DNA of 64,000 bases from Tardiphaga alba (GCF_018279705.1 NZ_CP036498.1:3489001-3553000); one strand, 5' to 3'; numbered from the stretch's first letter, positions 49,972-60,464 are shown. Translations and numbers: made by a program. Notes: generated by a model from the sequence alone, not told the origin.

Positions 49972-50949
49972 CTAAGGCCAACCGCTCATCATCACGCGAA
50001 GCACGCGCAGCGACGTCCGCCGCCCGTCCCACGCGATCCGCGGCAATGCATGCAGGTCGCTTCCACCTTTCACGACCCCAGCCACCGATGTCACCGCACT
50101 GACGAAGCCCTGCTCCGCCGCCATCGTCACGTCGCGCGCGCCAAATGACCCGGCATAGCCGAACGGATAGGCGAAGTGCTGCGGCCGCTTCGGCAGCGCA
50201 GCCTCGGCCACCGCCTGTCCCAGCATCATGTCGCGCTGCGCCTCCGATGCGTCGAGATTTGCCAGGATCGGATAGTTCAAGGTGCTGGTGCCAATGGTAG
50301 CCAGCGGGTCACCGGCGAATGTCGCGACATCATCCCATGTCATGACGGCCGCGCGCGTCAAAGCTGCCATGTCGATGCCATAGCGCAAGCAGAGATCATC
50401 GACCGCATGCGCAAGCTGCAGCGGCGGCAGACTGCGCAGCCAGCCATCGAGATAGTGATGCGCATGATATTTGTCGGCGACGCTCACGGTCTCGAAATAA
50501 CGCCTGACGTCATCGACGACCGTATTGACGCGATCTTGCGTGGCGATCACGGCGTCCAGCGCCAGCCACCACATCCGGCCGAGCCCGTCGGGAAATGCCG
50601 CCGGGAGATAGACGGCAAACGGCACCTGATGGCCGGACAACAGCGGATAGGCGTAGTCGACGAAATCACGTGTGCCGCCATCAAAGGTCAGCGCAACAAA
50701 ACGGCGGCCGGCGCGTGGCGCAGTCACGCGGCGGCAGGCCTCGTCCATGGATACGATATCGACGGGCCACTTCTTCAGCCGGGTGATGAGCCGATGCAGG
50801 AATTGCGGCGTGATTTCGCGGGCGCGCAGCGGCTGGAACGCATCGTTCCGCCTGGGTCGCACGCGCTCGAATTTCAAGATGGTACCGACGCCGCCCCGCG
50901 AGGATTCCAGCAAACGCCAGAGACCACTGGCATAAGCCAGCTCCAGCAT
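49972..50949 (-). CDS. Polysaccharide-deacetylase-fold protein with degenerate metal site
   Basis: 325 residues from ATG 50949, although a GTG at 50979 or an upstream start is possible. The NodB-type domain is recognised at VALTFDGGTRDF and FAYPFGYAGSFGARD. The normal metal triad is lost: TFDDG is TFDGG (Asp90 kept, Gly91 replaces the metal Asp), and HTxxHP is STLNYP (Ser222 and Tyr226 replace both His). It is therefore unlikely to be an active metal-dependent deacetylase. It is divergent from the acyltransferase gene and opens the exopolysaccharide locus. Confidence 0.78.
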   Translation of the reverse strand: MLELAYASGLWRLLESSRGGVGTILKFERVRPRRNDAFQPLRAREITPQFLHRLITRLKKWPVDIVSMDEACRRVTAPRAGRRFVALTFDGGTRDFVDYAYPLLSGHQVPFAVYLPAAFPDGLGRMWWLALDAVIATQDRVNTVVDDVRRYFETVSVADKYHAHHYLDGWLRSLPPLQLAHAVDDLCLRYGIDMAALTRAAVMTWDDVATFAGDPLATIGTSTLNYPILANLDASEAQRDMMLGQAVAEAALPKRPQHFAYPFGYAGSFGARDVTMAAEQGFVSAVTSVAGVVKGGSDLHALPRIAWDGRRTSLRVLRVMMSGWP

Positions 50950-51084
50950 GAATGCCGATCCGTTCGTCGCTCCCTGCACCGCAATCCCCGCTGCGGCATC
51001 CAGTTCCGCGACACCATTGTCCTTACCGTTTGTTGAGATTTCTTTGCAAAGGTCGCCCCCAAACGGGAAAATTCCCGACAGGAC

Positions 51085-52278
51085 ATGGCAATGACAGTGG
51101 CTGCGGCAATGGACACACCAATCGCGGCTCTCCCGAGCGCGCACCGTATCGCGCGTGTCGATATCATCCAGGATGTCGCCGCTGCAGAACCGGTCTGGCG
51201 CCAGTTCGAGACATCTGCCCATCTCGCGACACCCTATCAGCGGTTCGATTTCCAGGCGGCCTGGCTGAAACATGTCGCCACCGCCGAGGGTGTTCAGCCG
51301 ACTATCGTGATTGCCTATGACCCCGACCAGCAGCCACTGCTCTTGCTGCCGCTCGTGGTCGGTCGTGAGAATGGAATGCGCGTTGCCAGCTTTCCCGGCG
51401 GCAAACACGTCACATTCAATATGCCGCTATGGCGCCGTGATTTTGCCGACAGCGCGACCCGCAGCGAGATGGAGACCTTGCTGAAGGGCATCCATGCGCG
51501 TGCCGGGAACATCGATGTGCTGGCCCTGCTCCGCCAGCCGCAGACCTGGCGCGGCATCGCCAATCCGATGGCCTTGCTGGCGCATCAGCCTTCGACCAAC
51601 GACTGCCCGGTGCTGATCATCACGCCTGACACGGGGCCGAACGATCGCGTCAGCAGTTCCATGCGCAAGCGCCTCAAGACGAAAGAAGCGAAATACAAGG
51701 GTCTTCCCGGCTATGGCTACATGCATGCGACAACACCGGCCGATGTGACGCGCGTGCTCGACATGTTTTTTGCCGTAAAACCGCTGCGCATGGCCGAACA
51801 GGGCCTGCCCGATGTTTTCGCCGAGCCTGGTGTCGAGGCGTTTCTGCGCGACGCCTGCGCCGCCCCGCGGTCAGGTGGCTATGCCATCGATATTCATGCG
51901 CTGGTCTGCGACGAGGAAGTCATCGCCATGTTTGCCGGCGTGGCGGACGAAGATCGCTTCTCGATGATGTTCAACACCTACACGATGTCGGCCAACGCCA
52001 AATACAGCCCCGGGCTTATCCTGATGCGCACCATCGTGGACTATTATGCCGAGCGCGGCATTCGTTCCCTCGATCTCGGTATCGGCGAAGGCGACTACAA
52101 GCGGATGTTCTGCAAGGATGACGAGGTCATCTTCGACAGCTACATCCCGCTGACCACCCGCGGCCGTCTCGGCGCGCTTGGTCTGTCATCGGTCGCGCAT
52201 GCCAAGCGCATGGTCAAACAGTCGCCAGCTTTGCTGCAGATGGCTCAGAAGCTTCGCGGCGCATTTCAACGATCGTGA
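51085..52278 (+). CDS. CelD/BcsL-type GNAT-fold acyltransferase
   Basis: 397 residues with an Acetyltransf_6 (GNAT) domain. The core is LRMAEQGLPDVF, YAIDIHALVCDEEVIAMFAGVADEDRF, then YSPGLILMRTIVDYYAERGIRSLDLGIGEGDYKRMFC. Proteins of this type occur in cellulose and exopolysaccharide loci and probably acylate a sugar or lipid-linked intermediate. Two ATG codons (51085 and 51091) are possible starts. It is transcribed away from the deacetylase-like gene. The last 60 residues are basic. Confidence 0.85.
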   Translation: MAMTVAAAMDTPIAALPSAHRIARVDIIQDVAAAEPVWRQFETSAHLATPYQRFDFQAAWLKHVATAEGVQPTIVIAYDPDQQPLLLLPLVVGRENGMRVASFPGGKHVTFNMPLWRRDFADSATRSEMETLLKGIHARAGNIDVLALLRQPQTWRGIANPMALLAHQPSTNDCPVLIITPDTGPNDRVSSSMRKRLKTKEAKYKGLPGYGYMHATTPADVTRVLDMFFAVKPLRMAEQGLPDVFAEPGVEAFLRDACAAPRSGGYAIDIHALVCDEEVIAMFAGVADEDRFSMMFNTYTMSANAKYSPGLILMRTIVDYYAERGIRSLDLGIGEGDYKRMFCKDDEVIFDSYIPLTTRGRLGALGLSSVAHAKRMVKQSPALLQMAQKLRGAFQRS

Positions 52279-52383
52279 TCTGCGCTGCGCACGAGCGCAT
52301 CGGTAATTGAGATACTCAAAGCCTATTGAAGCGTCGGGTCCGGATACAAATACTCCTCCGGACCACACGATAACCGTGTCGCG

Positions 52384-54773
52384 TCACGCCGCAGCGACGC
52401 GGGGTCCGTGCCCATTGGGCTCATCGCCATTCGGTGCTTCAGCCACCGATCGTAACATGCGGACATCGCCGAAACCGACAGCCTTGAGCTCGTCGATCAT
52501 GCGTGCGCGAGCCTCCGTGCCCATTCCGGCCTCGGGCACAACGATGGCACGCGCCTGCGCAGTGAGCATGCCCGCCGGAAGATCGGCTGCGGTGCCGGCA
52601 TCAAGCAGCACGTGGTCATAGACCCGCAGCAGCGCATCCAGCGCCATGAGCAATCGCGGAGACTGCAGCAGCGAACGATCCGCTCCCGCTTTGCCGGCCA
52701 TCACCATGTGCAGCGCCGACATGCGATCCTTGGTGATCACCTGGCCGAACGACGCTTCGCCCAGCATCAGATCGGCAAGCCCCGGGGCCGATGGATCATT
52801 CGAAACCGATCGCAATGTCGGCGACGAAGCCGACAGATCGACCAGCGCCACCTTTGCGTCCCGCGCCAGCATACGCGCGAGCGTCAAGGCCGTCAGCGAT
52901 ATGCTGTCGTCATGGCCGGTCCCGAGAATGGTGATCTTGCGGGCGGCAGGTCCAGCCGTCCGAATGTCACGCGCGAGCTGTTCGATTTCGCTGACACCGG
53001 CCACAAGCTCGGGATGCGTGTCGCGAACCGCTGGCCTGGACATTTCAAATGGAGGATCCGAAACCACGGGCGCTGAAACGGTCGGCTGCTCGGGCGCGAT
53101 TGCAGGAGCGATGACGGCTTCCGTCTCGGGCGCAATCGTCGCAGTGGGCATCGACTGATACGACGTCGAGGGCACGGCTTCCGGCTGCACATCGGTCTCG
53201 ATACGGCCGACGGTACGCGACACGCGCGTCGCGACGGGTGCCGGCCCCTGAGGTGCGGTCATGCGCAGCAATTCGCCGGTGACGATGCTACCTGCCGTGA
53301 GAAAAAGTGTCGCGAGCGTGGAGATCAGCACGATCGGCAGCTTCTTGGGATAGGCCGGCGTATTCGACACGATCGCGCGCGAGATGATGCGGCCATCGGT
53401 CGGCGCACCATCGATATTTTCACGTGTCGTCGCCTCGCGATATTTGGCGAGATAGGATTCGAGCAGGTCGCGCTGCGCCTTAGCTTCACGCTCCAGCGCA
53501 CGCAGCTGAACATCCTGACCGTTGCTGCTGGACGCCTGGCGCTTCAGCTGTTCCAGGCTGTTGGTGAGACCATCGACACGTCCGGCCGCGACCCGCGCGT
53601 CATTCTCGAACGACCGAGACAGTTTGGCGGCCTCATCGCGAAGCTGCTTGTCGAGATCGCCAAGCTGGGCCCGCAGCTCCTTGATCCGCGGATGGGCATC
53701 GAGCAGCGTCGATGACTGTTCGGCGAGCTGCGCCCGCAACGTCACACGCTGCTCCGACAGGCGACGGATCAGATCGGAATTCAGCACCTCCGAGAACTCG
53801 ATCGGCTTGCCGCCCTGAAGCATCTCCTTGATCAGCCGCGCCCTGGATTCGGCGTCTGACTTCAGCGCACGTGCATTGTTCAGCTGGCTGTTGATCTCGC
53901 CGAGCTGCTGGTTCGACAGGGACGTGTTGTTGGTTCCGATGAACAGGCTCGACTTCGACCGGAACTCCTCAGCACGCGTTTCCGCGTCATTGACCTTCTT
54001 GCGTAGATCATCGATTTCGCCGGACAGCCACTGGCCGGCAGCTTTCGCCTGCTGCTGCCGCGCGGCCTGCTGCATCACCAGATAGCCATCGGCGATCGAA
54101 TTTGCGACGCGCGGTGCAAGCTCGGGATCGATCGACTGAAACTCGACGACGATGACGCGCGACTTATCGACCGCGAAGGCCGTCAGCCGCTCGTAATAGG
54201 CATCCAGAACGCGCTCTTCCGGGGTCATGGAGAACGGATCCCGCGCGGCGCCAATCAGGGCCAGCAGCGACTTCCATGGCTGCGCGCCACGCAGCACCGA
54301 ATCGAATTCCGGGCGCTCGGCGAGCTTGTTTTCTTGATCACCTCGCGCGCGAGATCGCGCGACAAAACGAGCTGAACCTGACTGGCAACAGCCTCGGGAT
54401 CCAGCGACATCCGCTCTTCGCTGCGCTCGCCGTTCGGCCGCAAGAAGATGTTCTCGCGGCCATCGATGAGGATACGGGACTCGGATTTGTAGCGAGGCGT
54501 AATGAGATTGACGAGAACGGCCGAGCCGATGGCAGCGATCAGGGTCGGAATGATGACCCACATCCGCTTGCGCAGCAACGCACGGCCAAGAGCACCAAGA
54601 TCGAGGTCACCGATCTGCGGCGGCGCAGATACACGTTCCTCGACGACGGCCTCGCTCCGCCTGGCGCTGAACGCCGACGCCAGCGGCGAAACTGGTTTTT
54701 CTGCTGGGGGCGCCGCTATGGCCTGCGCGGCCGACTTGTCACCCTTACCTGCACGCCCGAACGGCCAACGCAT
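52384..54773 (-). CDS. Exopolysaccharide chain-length/BY-kinase-like protein, apparent 1-base frameshift
   Basis: 796 residues if one base is restored. The N-terminus has a soluble leader and TM1 (KRMWVIIPTLIAAIGSAVLV), then a Wzz domain (SESRILIDGRENIF) and a long coiled coil (about 210-400) with AEQSSTLLDAHPRIKELRAQL, TM2 near 430, and a C-terminal kinase-like domain. The two pieces join at REVIK-ENKLAERPEFD if a G is added at about 54333-54340. The kinase domain lacks a Walker A motif (GTGHDDSISLTAL in place of GEGKS). The protein probably controls export or chain length of the polysaccharide but not by ATP-dependent kinase action. Confidence 0.82.
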
Positions 54774-55000
54774 CGCATACCCCTACAGAACGCCACAGCG
54801 CCTACGCAACGGAATCGATTAAATGCGATTAAGGTTGCCGGCCGGTTAATCGCGCAAGTTGACGATGCATCTTGCCCGCCATGCCCGGCACGGTCTCACG
54901 CTTTCTTAACGGCGATGTCGCTTATTGAGCTTAATTGCTTCAGGAATTCAGGGTCCAGGCGCCGGCCAGCGCCTCCCCTCGGCGAAAGCTGGTTCACTTC

Positions 55001-56131
55001 ATGACTGCCACGGACAAACCGCTCCGCATCCTGCACGCCGTGCGCGCGCCCGTCGGTGGCATCATCCGTCACATCCTCGACGTCGCCAACGGTCAGGCCG
55101 ATCGCGGCCATGAAGTCGGCATCCTCGCCGATAGCCTGACTGGCGGAGAACGCGCGGAGACGGCCTTTGCGGAAATCGCGCCACGCCTGAAGCTCGGCGT
55201 TCACCGGCTCCCGATCAAGCGCGAGCCCGATCCCACCGATCTCCTGATCTGGATGAAGTTCATGCGGCTCGCCACGCGCCTGAAGCCCGACGTCCTGCAT
55301 GGACACGGCGCCAAGGCAGGCGCCTTTGTTCGGCTCCGCGGGCGATCGAAGGACATGATCCGGATCTACACGCCGCATGGCGGCTCGCTGCACTATCCGC
55401 AGAACACGCCCAAAGGCGCCTTCTACAGCCGCCTCGAGCGCGCATTGATGAACCGCACCGAGCTCTTCCTGTTCGAAAGCGCGTTCGCGCGCGACACGTA
55501 TCAGCGCATGATCGGAACGCCCTCGGGGCTCGTCAAATGCGTCTTCAACGGGGTGACAGCCCGCGAATTCGATCCCGTCGAACAGGCGGAGGATGCAACG
55601 GACATCTGTTACGTCGGCGAGTTCCGCCGCATCAAGGGCGCCGACCTGCTGGTCGATGCAGTCGCCCTTCTACGTGCGGAGGGACATGCGGTGACCCTGA
55701 CACTCGGCGGCGACGGCGAGGAAACGCAATCCTTGAAAGCGCAAATCCAGCGCCTTGGCCTCGGTGGCGCAGTTCGCTTCATCGGTCACGTTAAGCCGCG
55801 CTTCGGCTTTTCCAAGGGACGCCTACTGGTCGTCCCCTCTCGCGGCGATTCCATGCCCTATGTCGTCATCGAAGCCGGCGCCGCCGGTGTCCCAATGATC
55901 GCCGCCAATGTCGGCGGCATTCCTGAAATCTTCGGCGAGCACACCTCGGCGCTGTTCGCGTCGAACAATGTCAGCGCCATGGCCGAGGCGATCAAAACAG
56001 CACTCGGCGATCAATCCGGCACACAGCAGCGCGCTCAGGAACTGCGTCAACGCATCCATCAGCACTTCTCCCAGGATGCGATGGTGGAAGGCGTCATAGA
56101 AGGTTACCGCAGCGCGTTTGCAAATCATTAA
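55001..56131 (+). CDS. Glycosyltransferase family 4
   Basis: 376 residues. The GT-B fold markers are RILHAVRAPVGGIIRHILDVANG near the N-terminus, HGHGAKAGAFVRLRGR, VFNGVTAREF, and the C-terminal nucleotide-binding region VVPSRGDSMPYVVIEAGAAGVPMIAANVGGIPEI. It transfers a nucleotide-sugar residue to a lipid-linked acceptor at the cytoplasmic face. ATG 55001 (MTATDKPLRILHAV) is used. It is divergent from the chain-length gene. Confidence 0.9.
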   Translation: MTATDKPLRILHAVRAPVGGIIRHILDVANGQADRGHEVGILADSLTGGERAETAFAEIAPRLKLGVHRLPIKREPDPTDLLIWMKFMRLATRLKPDVLHGHGAKAGAFVRLRGRSKDMIRIYTPHGGSLHYPQNTPKGAFYSRLERALMNRTELFLFESAFARDTYQRMIGTPSGLVKCVFNGVTAREFDPVEQAEDATDICYVGEFRRIKGADLLVDAVALLRAEGHAVTLTLGGDGEETQSLKAQIQRLGLGGAVRFIGHVKPRFGFSKGRLLVVPSRGDSMPYVVIEAGAAGVPMIAANVGGIPEIFGEHTSALFASNNVSAMAEAIKTALGDQSGTQQRAQELRQRIHQHFSQDAMVEGVIEGYRSAFANH

Positions 56132-56240
56132 CTCTTCTTAACCTGTAACCAATTCTTCCGATTTGTCCGATAATTCTGCAGAAAAGCAGTAAGCTCGGCA
56201 TGTGGTCACACGTGTCAGCGCAAGAACGGACATTTGAATT

Positions 56241-57778
56241 TTGGACCCGATCAACGCACGCTCAATGCTCGATGCTGCCGCGACGGACGCATCGCCTCCG
56301 CGTCAGTTCGAACGTCGTCGCCGCCTGACACCCCAAGCCCTCGCCGTCGTCGAACAGAAAGTCCGCACCGCCTATTCCTCGGTGGTCATCACCGGCGCCG
56401 TGCGCGCGATCGACTTCGTCATGCTCACCCTCGTCGGCACGGCCTTGTATGTCGCCTATGTCGCGCGGACCGACGGCTTCAAGTGGGAGTATATTTCCGC
56501 GATCGTCGCCATGTCGGCCGCCGCCGTGGTTTGCTTTCAGTCTGCCGATATCTATCAGCTGCAGATCTTCCGGGGTCACCTCAAGCAGCTTACGCGCATG
56601 GTTTCGGCCTGGGCCTTCGTTTTCCTGCTCTTCATCGGCGTCTCGTTTTTTGCCAAGCTCGGCGGCGCCGTGTCCCGCGTCTGGCTATCTTCCTTTTTTG
56701 TCATCGGCCTGATCGCCCTCATCGCGCAACGTGCGCTGCTCCGTGCCCTGATTAAGCGCTGGGCGCAGCAGGGACGCCTCGATCGCCGCACCATCATCGT
56801 CGGCGCCGACGTCAATGGCGAAAACCTCATTCGAGAACTGCAAGACCAGGAGGAGTCCGACCTCCAGATTCTCGGCGTGTTCGATGATCGCAACGATAAA
56901 CGATCCATGGACACGATTGCCGGCGCCCCGAAACTTGGCAAAATCGATGACATCATCGAATTCGCGCGCCGCACCCGCGTCGATCTCGTGCTGTTTGCAC
57001 TGCCGATCTCGGCCGAAACGCGCATCCTCGAAATGCTGAAGAAGCTATGGGTGCTGCCCGTGGATATCCGGCTCTCGGCCCATACCAACAAGCTGCGCTT
57101 TCGCCCACGCTCCTACTCCTATCTCGGCAAGGTGCCGACCCTCGATGTCTTCGAGGCACCGATCACCGACTGGGATCTGGTGATGAAATGGCTGTTCGAT
57201 CACATCGTCGGCGGCATCATCCTGCTGTTCGCACTTCCCTTCATGGCCATCGTGGCGATCGCCATCAAGCTCGACAGCCCCGGCCCGGTCCTGTTCCGTC
57301 AAAAGCGCTTCGGTTTCAATAATGAACGCATCGACGTGTTCAAGTTCCGATCGCTCTATCACGATCAGGCCGACCCTTGGCCAAGACCGTGGTGACCAAG
57401 GGCGACAAGCGCGTGACCCGCGTCGGGCGCTTCATCCGCAAGTCCAGCATCGATGAGCTGCCCCAGCTGTTCAATGTCGTCTTCAAGAATAACCTGTCAC
57501 TGGTCGGTCCGCGGCCGCATGCGGTGCAAGGCAAGCTGAAGAGCCAATTGTTCGATGAAGCCGTGGACGGCTATTTCGCTCGCCACCGCGTCAAGCCGGG
57601 TATCACCGGATGGGCGCAGGTCAATGGCTGGCGCGGCGAGATCGATAACGAAGAGAAGATCCAGAAGCGCGTCGAGTTCGACCTCTATTACATCGAGAAC
57701 TGGTCGGTCCTGTTCGACACCTACATCCTGCTGAAGACACCGGTGTCACTCCTGACCAAGAACGAGAACGCTTACTGA
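56241..57778 (+). CDS. Undecaprenyl-phosphate sugar-1-phosphate transferase, apparent 1-base frameshift
   Basis: 512 residues if one base is restored; the TTG at 56241 and the ATG at 56265 are alternative starts. N-terminal helices at about 55-140 are followed by a CoA-binding-like domain (RRTIIVGADVNGENLIREL) and the bacterial transferase domain, with KLDSPGPVLFRQKRFGFNNERIDVFKFRS, then after the break RKSSIDELPQLFNVV and PGITGWAQVNGWRGE. The frame breaks at DQADP at about 57374-57377; one extra C gives DQADPLAKTVVTKGDKRVTR. It starts repeat-unit synthesis by loading the first sugar phosphate on the lipid carrier. Confidence 0.88.
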
Positions 57779-57914
57779 GCGCAGGCTGGGCTCCCAAAAT
57801 CACATGCTCGGCCGCGCGGGTTCCGAGCTGCGACACCAAAGCAGCTCCTTGTCCGGGACAAAGGGCTACCACCTACACCACTCATCAACCCCCGACCGGT
57901 AGTATCGCGTCCTG

Positions 57915-59204
57915 ATGAGCATGCATGTGTCCAGCAATGACGCCTATGCCGCGCCGGTGACGCCGCCTGCCGTGCTCACGCTGCAGCACGGCCTTCTCTG
58001 GCTCATGGGCATGGGCGGCGCGATCGTATTCATCGAACCGAGCCCCTACGAGATTTTCACGCTCACGGCCGTGGTCGTGTTCGCCGCGTCCGGCCTGCGC
58101 ATGCAGCTGTCTTTCATGCCGCTGGCGCTTTTGCTGTTCGCCATCAATCTCGGTTACAGCATCTGCGCGGCCTGGCTCCTTGATCAGAAACCGATCGTCT
58201 ATTGGATCCTGACATCCTGGTACATGGCGATCACCGCCTTGTTCATCGCAATGGTGGTTTCCGAGGAAACCGAAACGCGGCTGCGCTATCTGCGCAGCGG
58301 CCTGATCGCCGGCGCCGTCATCGCATCGCTCGCTGGCATTGCCGGCTATCTGCGTCTGGCACCGGGCGAAATGTTCACGCTATATGGCCGCGCGGCCGGC
58401 ACATTCAAGGATCCGAACGTGTTCGGCGCGTTCCTGGTGCTGCCGGCATTGTTCTGCCTGCAAAGCGTCGTCAGCGACGGCCTCGGCCGTACCCTGCGCA
58501 GCACCGTCCTGCTGGGCATCATCACCCTCGCCCTCCTGCTCGCATTCTCTCGCGCGGCATGGGGCCTCCTCGCGCTCACCTCCGCTTTCATGCTGCTGCT
58601 GATGGTGCTGACGAGCCAATCCTACCGGCAGCGATCACGCATCATCGTCATGGCCATCGCTGCGGTGATCGTCGTTGCCATGGTGCTTGTGATCCTGCTG
58701 CAGTTCGACTTCATCCGCGACATGTTCCAGCAGCGCGCAAGCTTCGATCAGCAATATGACGAAGGCCGGTTTGGCCGCTTCGGCCGCCACCTGCTCGGCG
58801 CGCAAATGGCGCTCGACCTGCCGCTCGGTATCGGTCCGCTGCAATTCAGCAAGTTCTTCCCGGAAGACACGCATAATTCCTATCTCAACGCGTTCATGTC
58901 CGGCGGCTGGATCGCGGGTGTGTGCTATCCGGCGCTGGTCTTCACCACCGCCTGGATCGGCTTTCGCTATATTTTCATTCGCACGCCATGGCAGCGTCCA
59001 TATCTCGCGGTGTTCTCGGCCTATCTCGGCACGGTCGGTGAAGCCTTCATCATCGACACCGATCACTGGCGGCATTTCTGGCTGATGCTGGGCCTGGTGT
59101 GGGGCATGGTGGTCGCAACACAGCGTTACGTCGCGACGGCACAGCACCGCAGCGCTCTGCAAACCGAAAAAGACGCTTCAACGATGGGATGGCAGCCGCG
59201 ATGA
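57915..59204 (+). CDS. O-antigen ligase / polymerase-type membrane protein
   Basis: 429 residues with about 11 transmembrane helices and a conserved loop near residues 280-310 (DEGRFGRFGRHLLGAQMALD and THNSYLNAF) typical of WaaL/Wzy proteins. It probably polymerises or ligates lipid-linked repeat units at the periplasmic face. It begins MSMHVSSNDAYAAP at 57915. The stop overlaps the GT2 start by four bases (ATGA). Confidence 0.85.
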   Translation: MSMHVSSNDAYAAPVTPPAVLTLQHGLLWLMGMGGAIVFIEPSPYEIFTLTAVVVFAASGLRMQLSFMPLALLLFAINLGYSICAAWLLDQKPIVYWILTSWYMAITALFIAMVVSEETETRLRYLRSGLIAGAVIASLAGIAGYLRLAPGEMFTLYGRAAGTFKDPNVFGAFLVLPALFCLQSVVSDGLGRTLRSTVLLGIITLALLLAFSRAAWGLLALTSAFMLLLMVLTSQSYRQRSRIIVMAIAAVIVVAMVLVILLQFDFIRDMFQQRASFDQQYDEGRFGRFGRHLLGAQMALDLPLGIGPLQFSKFFPEDTHNSYLNAFMSGGWIAGVCYPALVFTTAWIGFRYIFIRTPWQRPYLAVFSAYLGTVGEAFIIDTDHWRHFWLMLGLVWGMVVATQRYVATAQHRSALQTEKDASTMGWQPR

Positions 59205-60133
59205 CGGAATCCTCGATCCGCCTTGCAGTGCTGGTGCCATGCTTCAACGAGGCCGCAGCCATCGGCAAGGTCGTTGCGGATTTTTCCGCAGCGCTCCCGA
59301 TGGCCGACATATTCGTCTACGACAACAACTCGTCCGACGACACGATTGCCATCGCGCGTGCTGCGGGCGCGCATGTGCGCAGCGAGCGACACCAGGGCAA
59401 GGGTCACGTGGTGCGTCGGATGTTTGCCGATGTCGATGCGGACATCTACATCCTCGTGGATGGTGATGCGACCTATGACGCTGCCAGCGCGCCAGCGATG
59501 ATCGCAAAACTGATCGACGAGCGGCTCGATATGGTCGTCGCACACCGGATCGATCAGGACGAAAAGGCCTATCGCACCGGCCATCGCACCGGCAACTTCC
59601 TGCTGACCCGCTTCCTGGCCGACACGTTCGGTCGCGGTTTCGAAGATATCCTTTCGGGCTATCGCATCTTTTCGCGCCGCTTTGTCAAAACCTTTCCGGT
59701 CCTGTCCGACGGCTTCGAAATTGAGACCGAACTCAGCGTCCACGCGCTTGAACTATCGATGCCGGTGGCGGAGATGCAGACCCCCTATTTCGCGCGGCCC
59801 GCCGGATCGCACAGCAAGCTGAACACCTGGCGCGATGGTTTTCGCATTCTCGGCACCATTTTGAAGCTGTACCGGTCGGAGAAGCCCCTGCGCTTCTTCA
59901 CCACCATTGCCATCACGCTTGCGTCGATGTCGGTGATCCTGTCGATCCCGCTTTTCCTCACTTATATGCAGGAAGGCTTGGTGCCGCGTTTCCCGACAGC
60001 GATCCTCTCGACCGGCATCATGCTGGTCGCCGTGATTGCGCTATTCGCCGGCCTCATCCTCGACACCGTTTCGCGCGGACGCCGCGAAGCGAAGTTGCTG
60101 CGATATCTCGCTGAGCCCTGGATCGGGCGCTGA
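59201..60133 (+). CDS. Glycosyltransferase family 2 with C-terminal membrane helices
   Basis: 310 residues. The GT-A motifs are LVPCFNEAAAIGKVV, YDNNSSDDTIAI, DIYILVDGDATYD (DxD-like metal site) and GFEIETELSVHALE. Two helices lie at about 235-295, so it may act at the membrane. It adds sugar residues in the polysaccharide pathway. ATG 59201 is translationally coupled to the upstream polymerase gene; an ATG at 59189 is possible. It is the last gene of the locus on this strand. Confidence 0.9.
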   Translation: MTESSIRLAVLVPCFNEAAAIGKVVADFSAALPMADIFVYDNNSSDDTIAIARAAGAHVRSERHQGKGHVVRRMFADVDADIYILVDGDATYDAASAPAMIAKLIDERLDMVVAHRIDQDEKAYRTGHRTGNFLLTRFLADTFGRGFEDILSGYRIFSRRFVKTFPVLSDGFEIETELSVHALELSMPVAEMQTPYFARPAGSHSKLNTWRDGFRILGTILKLYRSEKPLRFFTTIAITLASMSVILSIPLFLTYMQEGLVPRFPTAILSTGIMLVAVIALFAGLILDTVSRGRREAKLLRYLAEPWIGR

Positions 60134-60163
60134 CCTTAACTCAATGTCCATCGCACAAACGAA

Positions 60164-60189
60164 AACAGCCCCGCTTGCACGAGGCTGTT
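60164..60189 (-). terminator. Terminator of the small secreted-protein gene
   Basis: AACAGCC-C-CG and CG-A-GGCTGTT form a stem with one mismatch. On the minus strand it ends in TTTTCGTTTG, 21 bases after the stop of the gene at 60210. Confidence 0.7.
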
Positions 60190-60209
60190 GCCGATGAAAC
60201 TCGTCCGCG

Positions 60210-60464
60210 TTAGCGGATGATGACGGTCTTGGTACGACCGCCATGGTAGCCGTGACGATGGCCATGACGCGGACCGTAATAAGCGCGGCTGTGACGATAG
60301 CCGGGACCGCGGTGATAACCGTGCGGGCGGTGATAACCGCGATGGCCATGGTGATAACCGCCGTTGCCGATCTGGACGCTAATGCCCTGGGCCGAAGCCG
60401 AGTTGGTCGGCACGGCAATATAGAGAAGGCCAGCAGCAGCCAGCAGAGCAAGTTTCTTGATCAT
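60210..60464 (-). CDS. Secreted His/Gly/Tyr-rich small protein
   Basis: 84 residues. Residues 1-25 are a signal peptide ending SASA. The mature part is almost only His, Gly, Tyr and Arg with some Pro (for example GYHHGHRGYHRPHGYHRGPG) and ends TKTVIIR. His-rich composition suggests metal binding or a surface or matrix role. It is convergent with the GT2 gene. No named family is recognised. Confidence 0.7.
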   Translation of the reverse strand: MIKKLALLAAAGLLYIAVPTNSASAQGISVQIGNGGYHHGHRGYHRPHGYHRGPGYRHSRAYYGPRHGHRHGYHGGRTKTVIIR

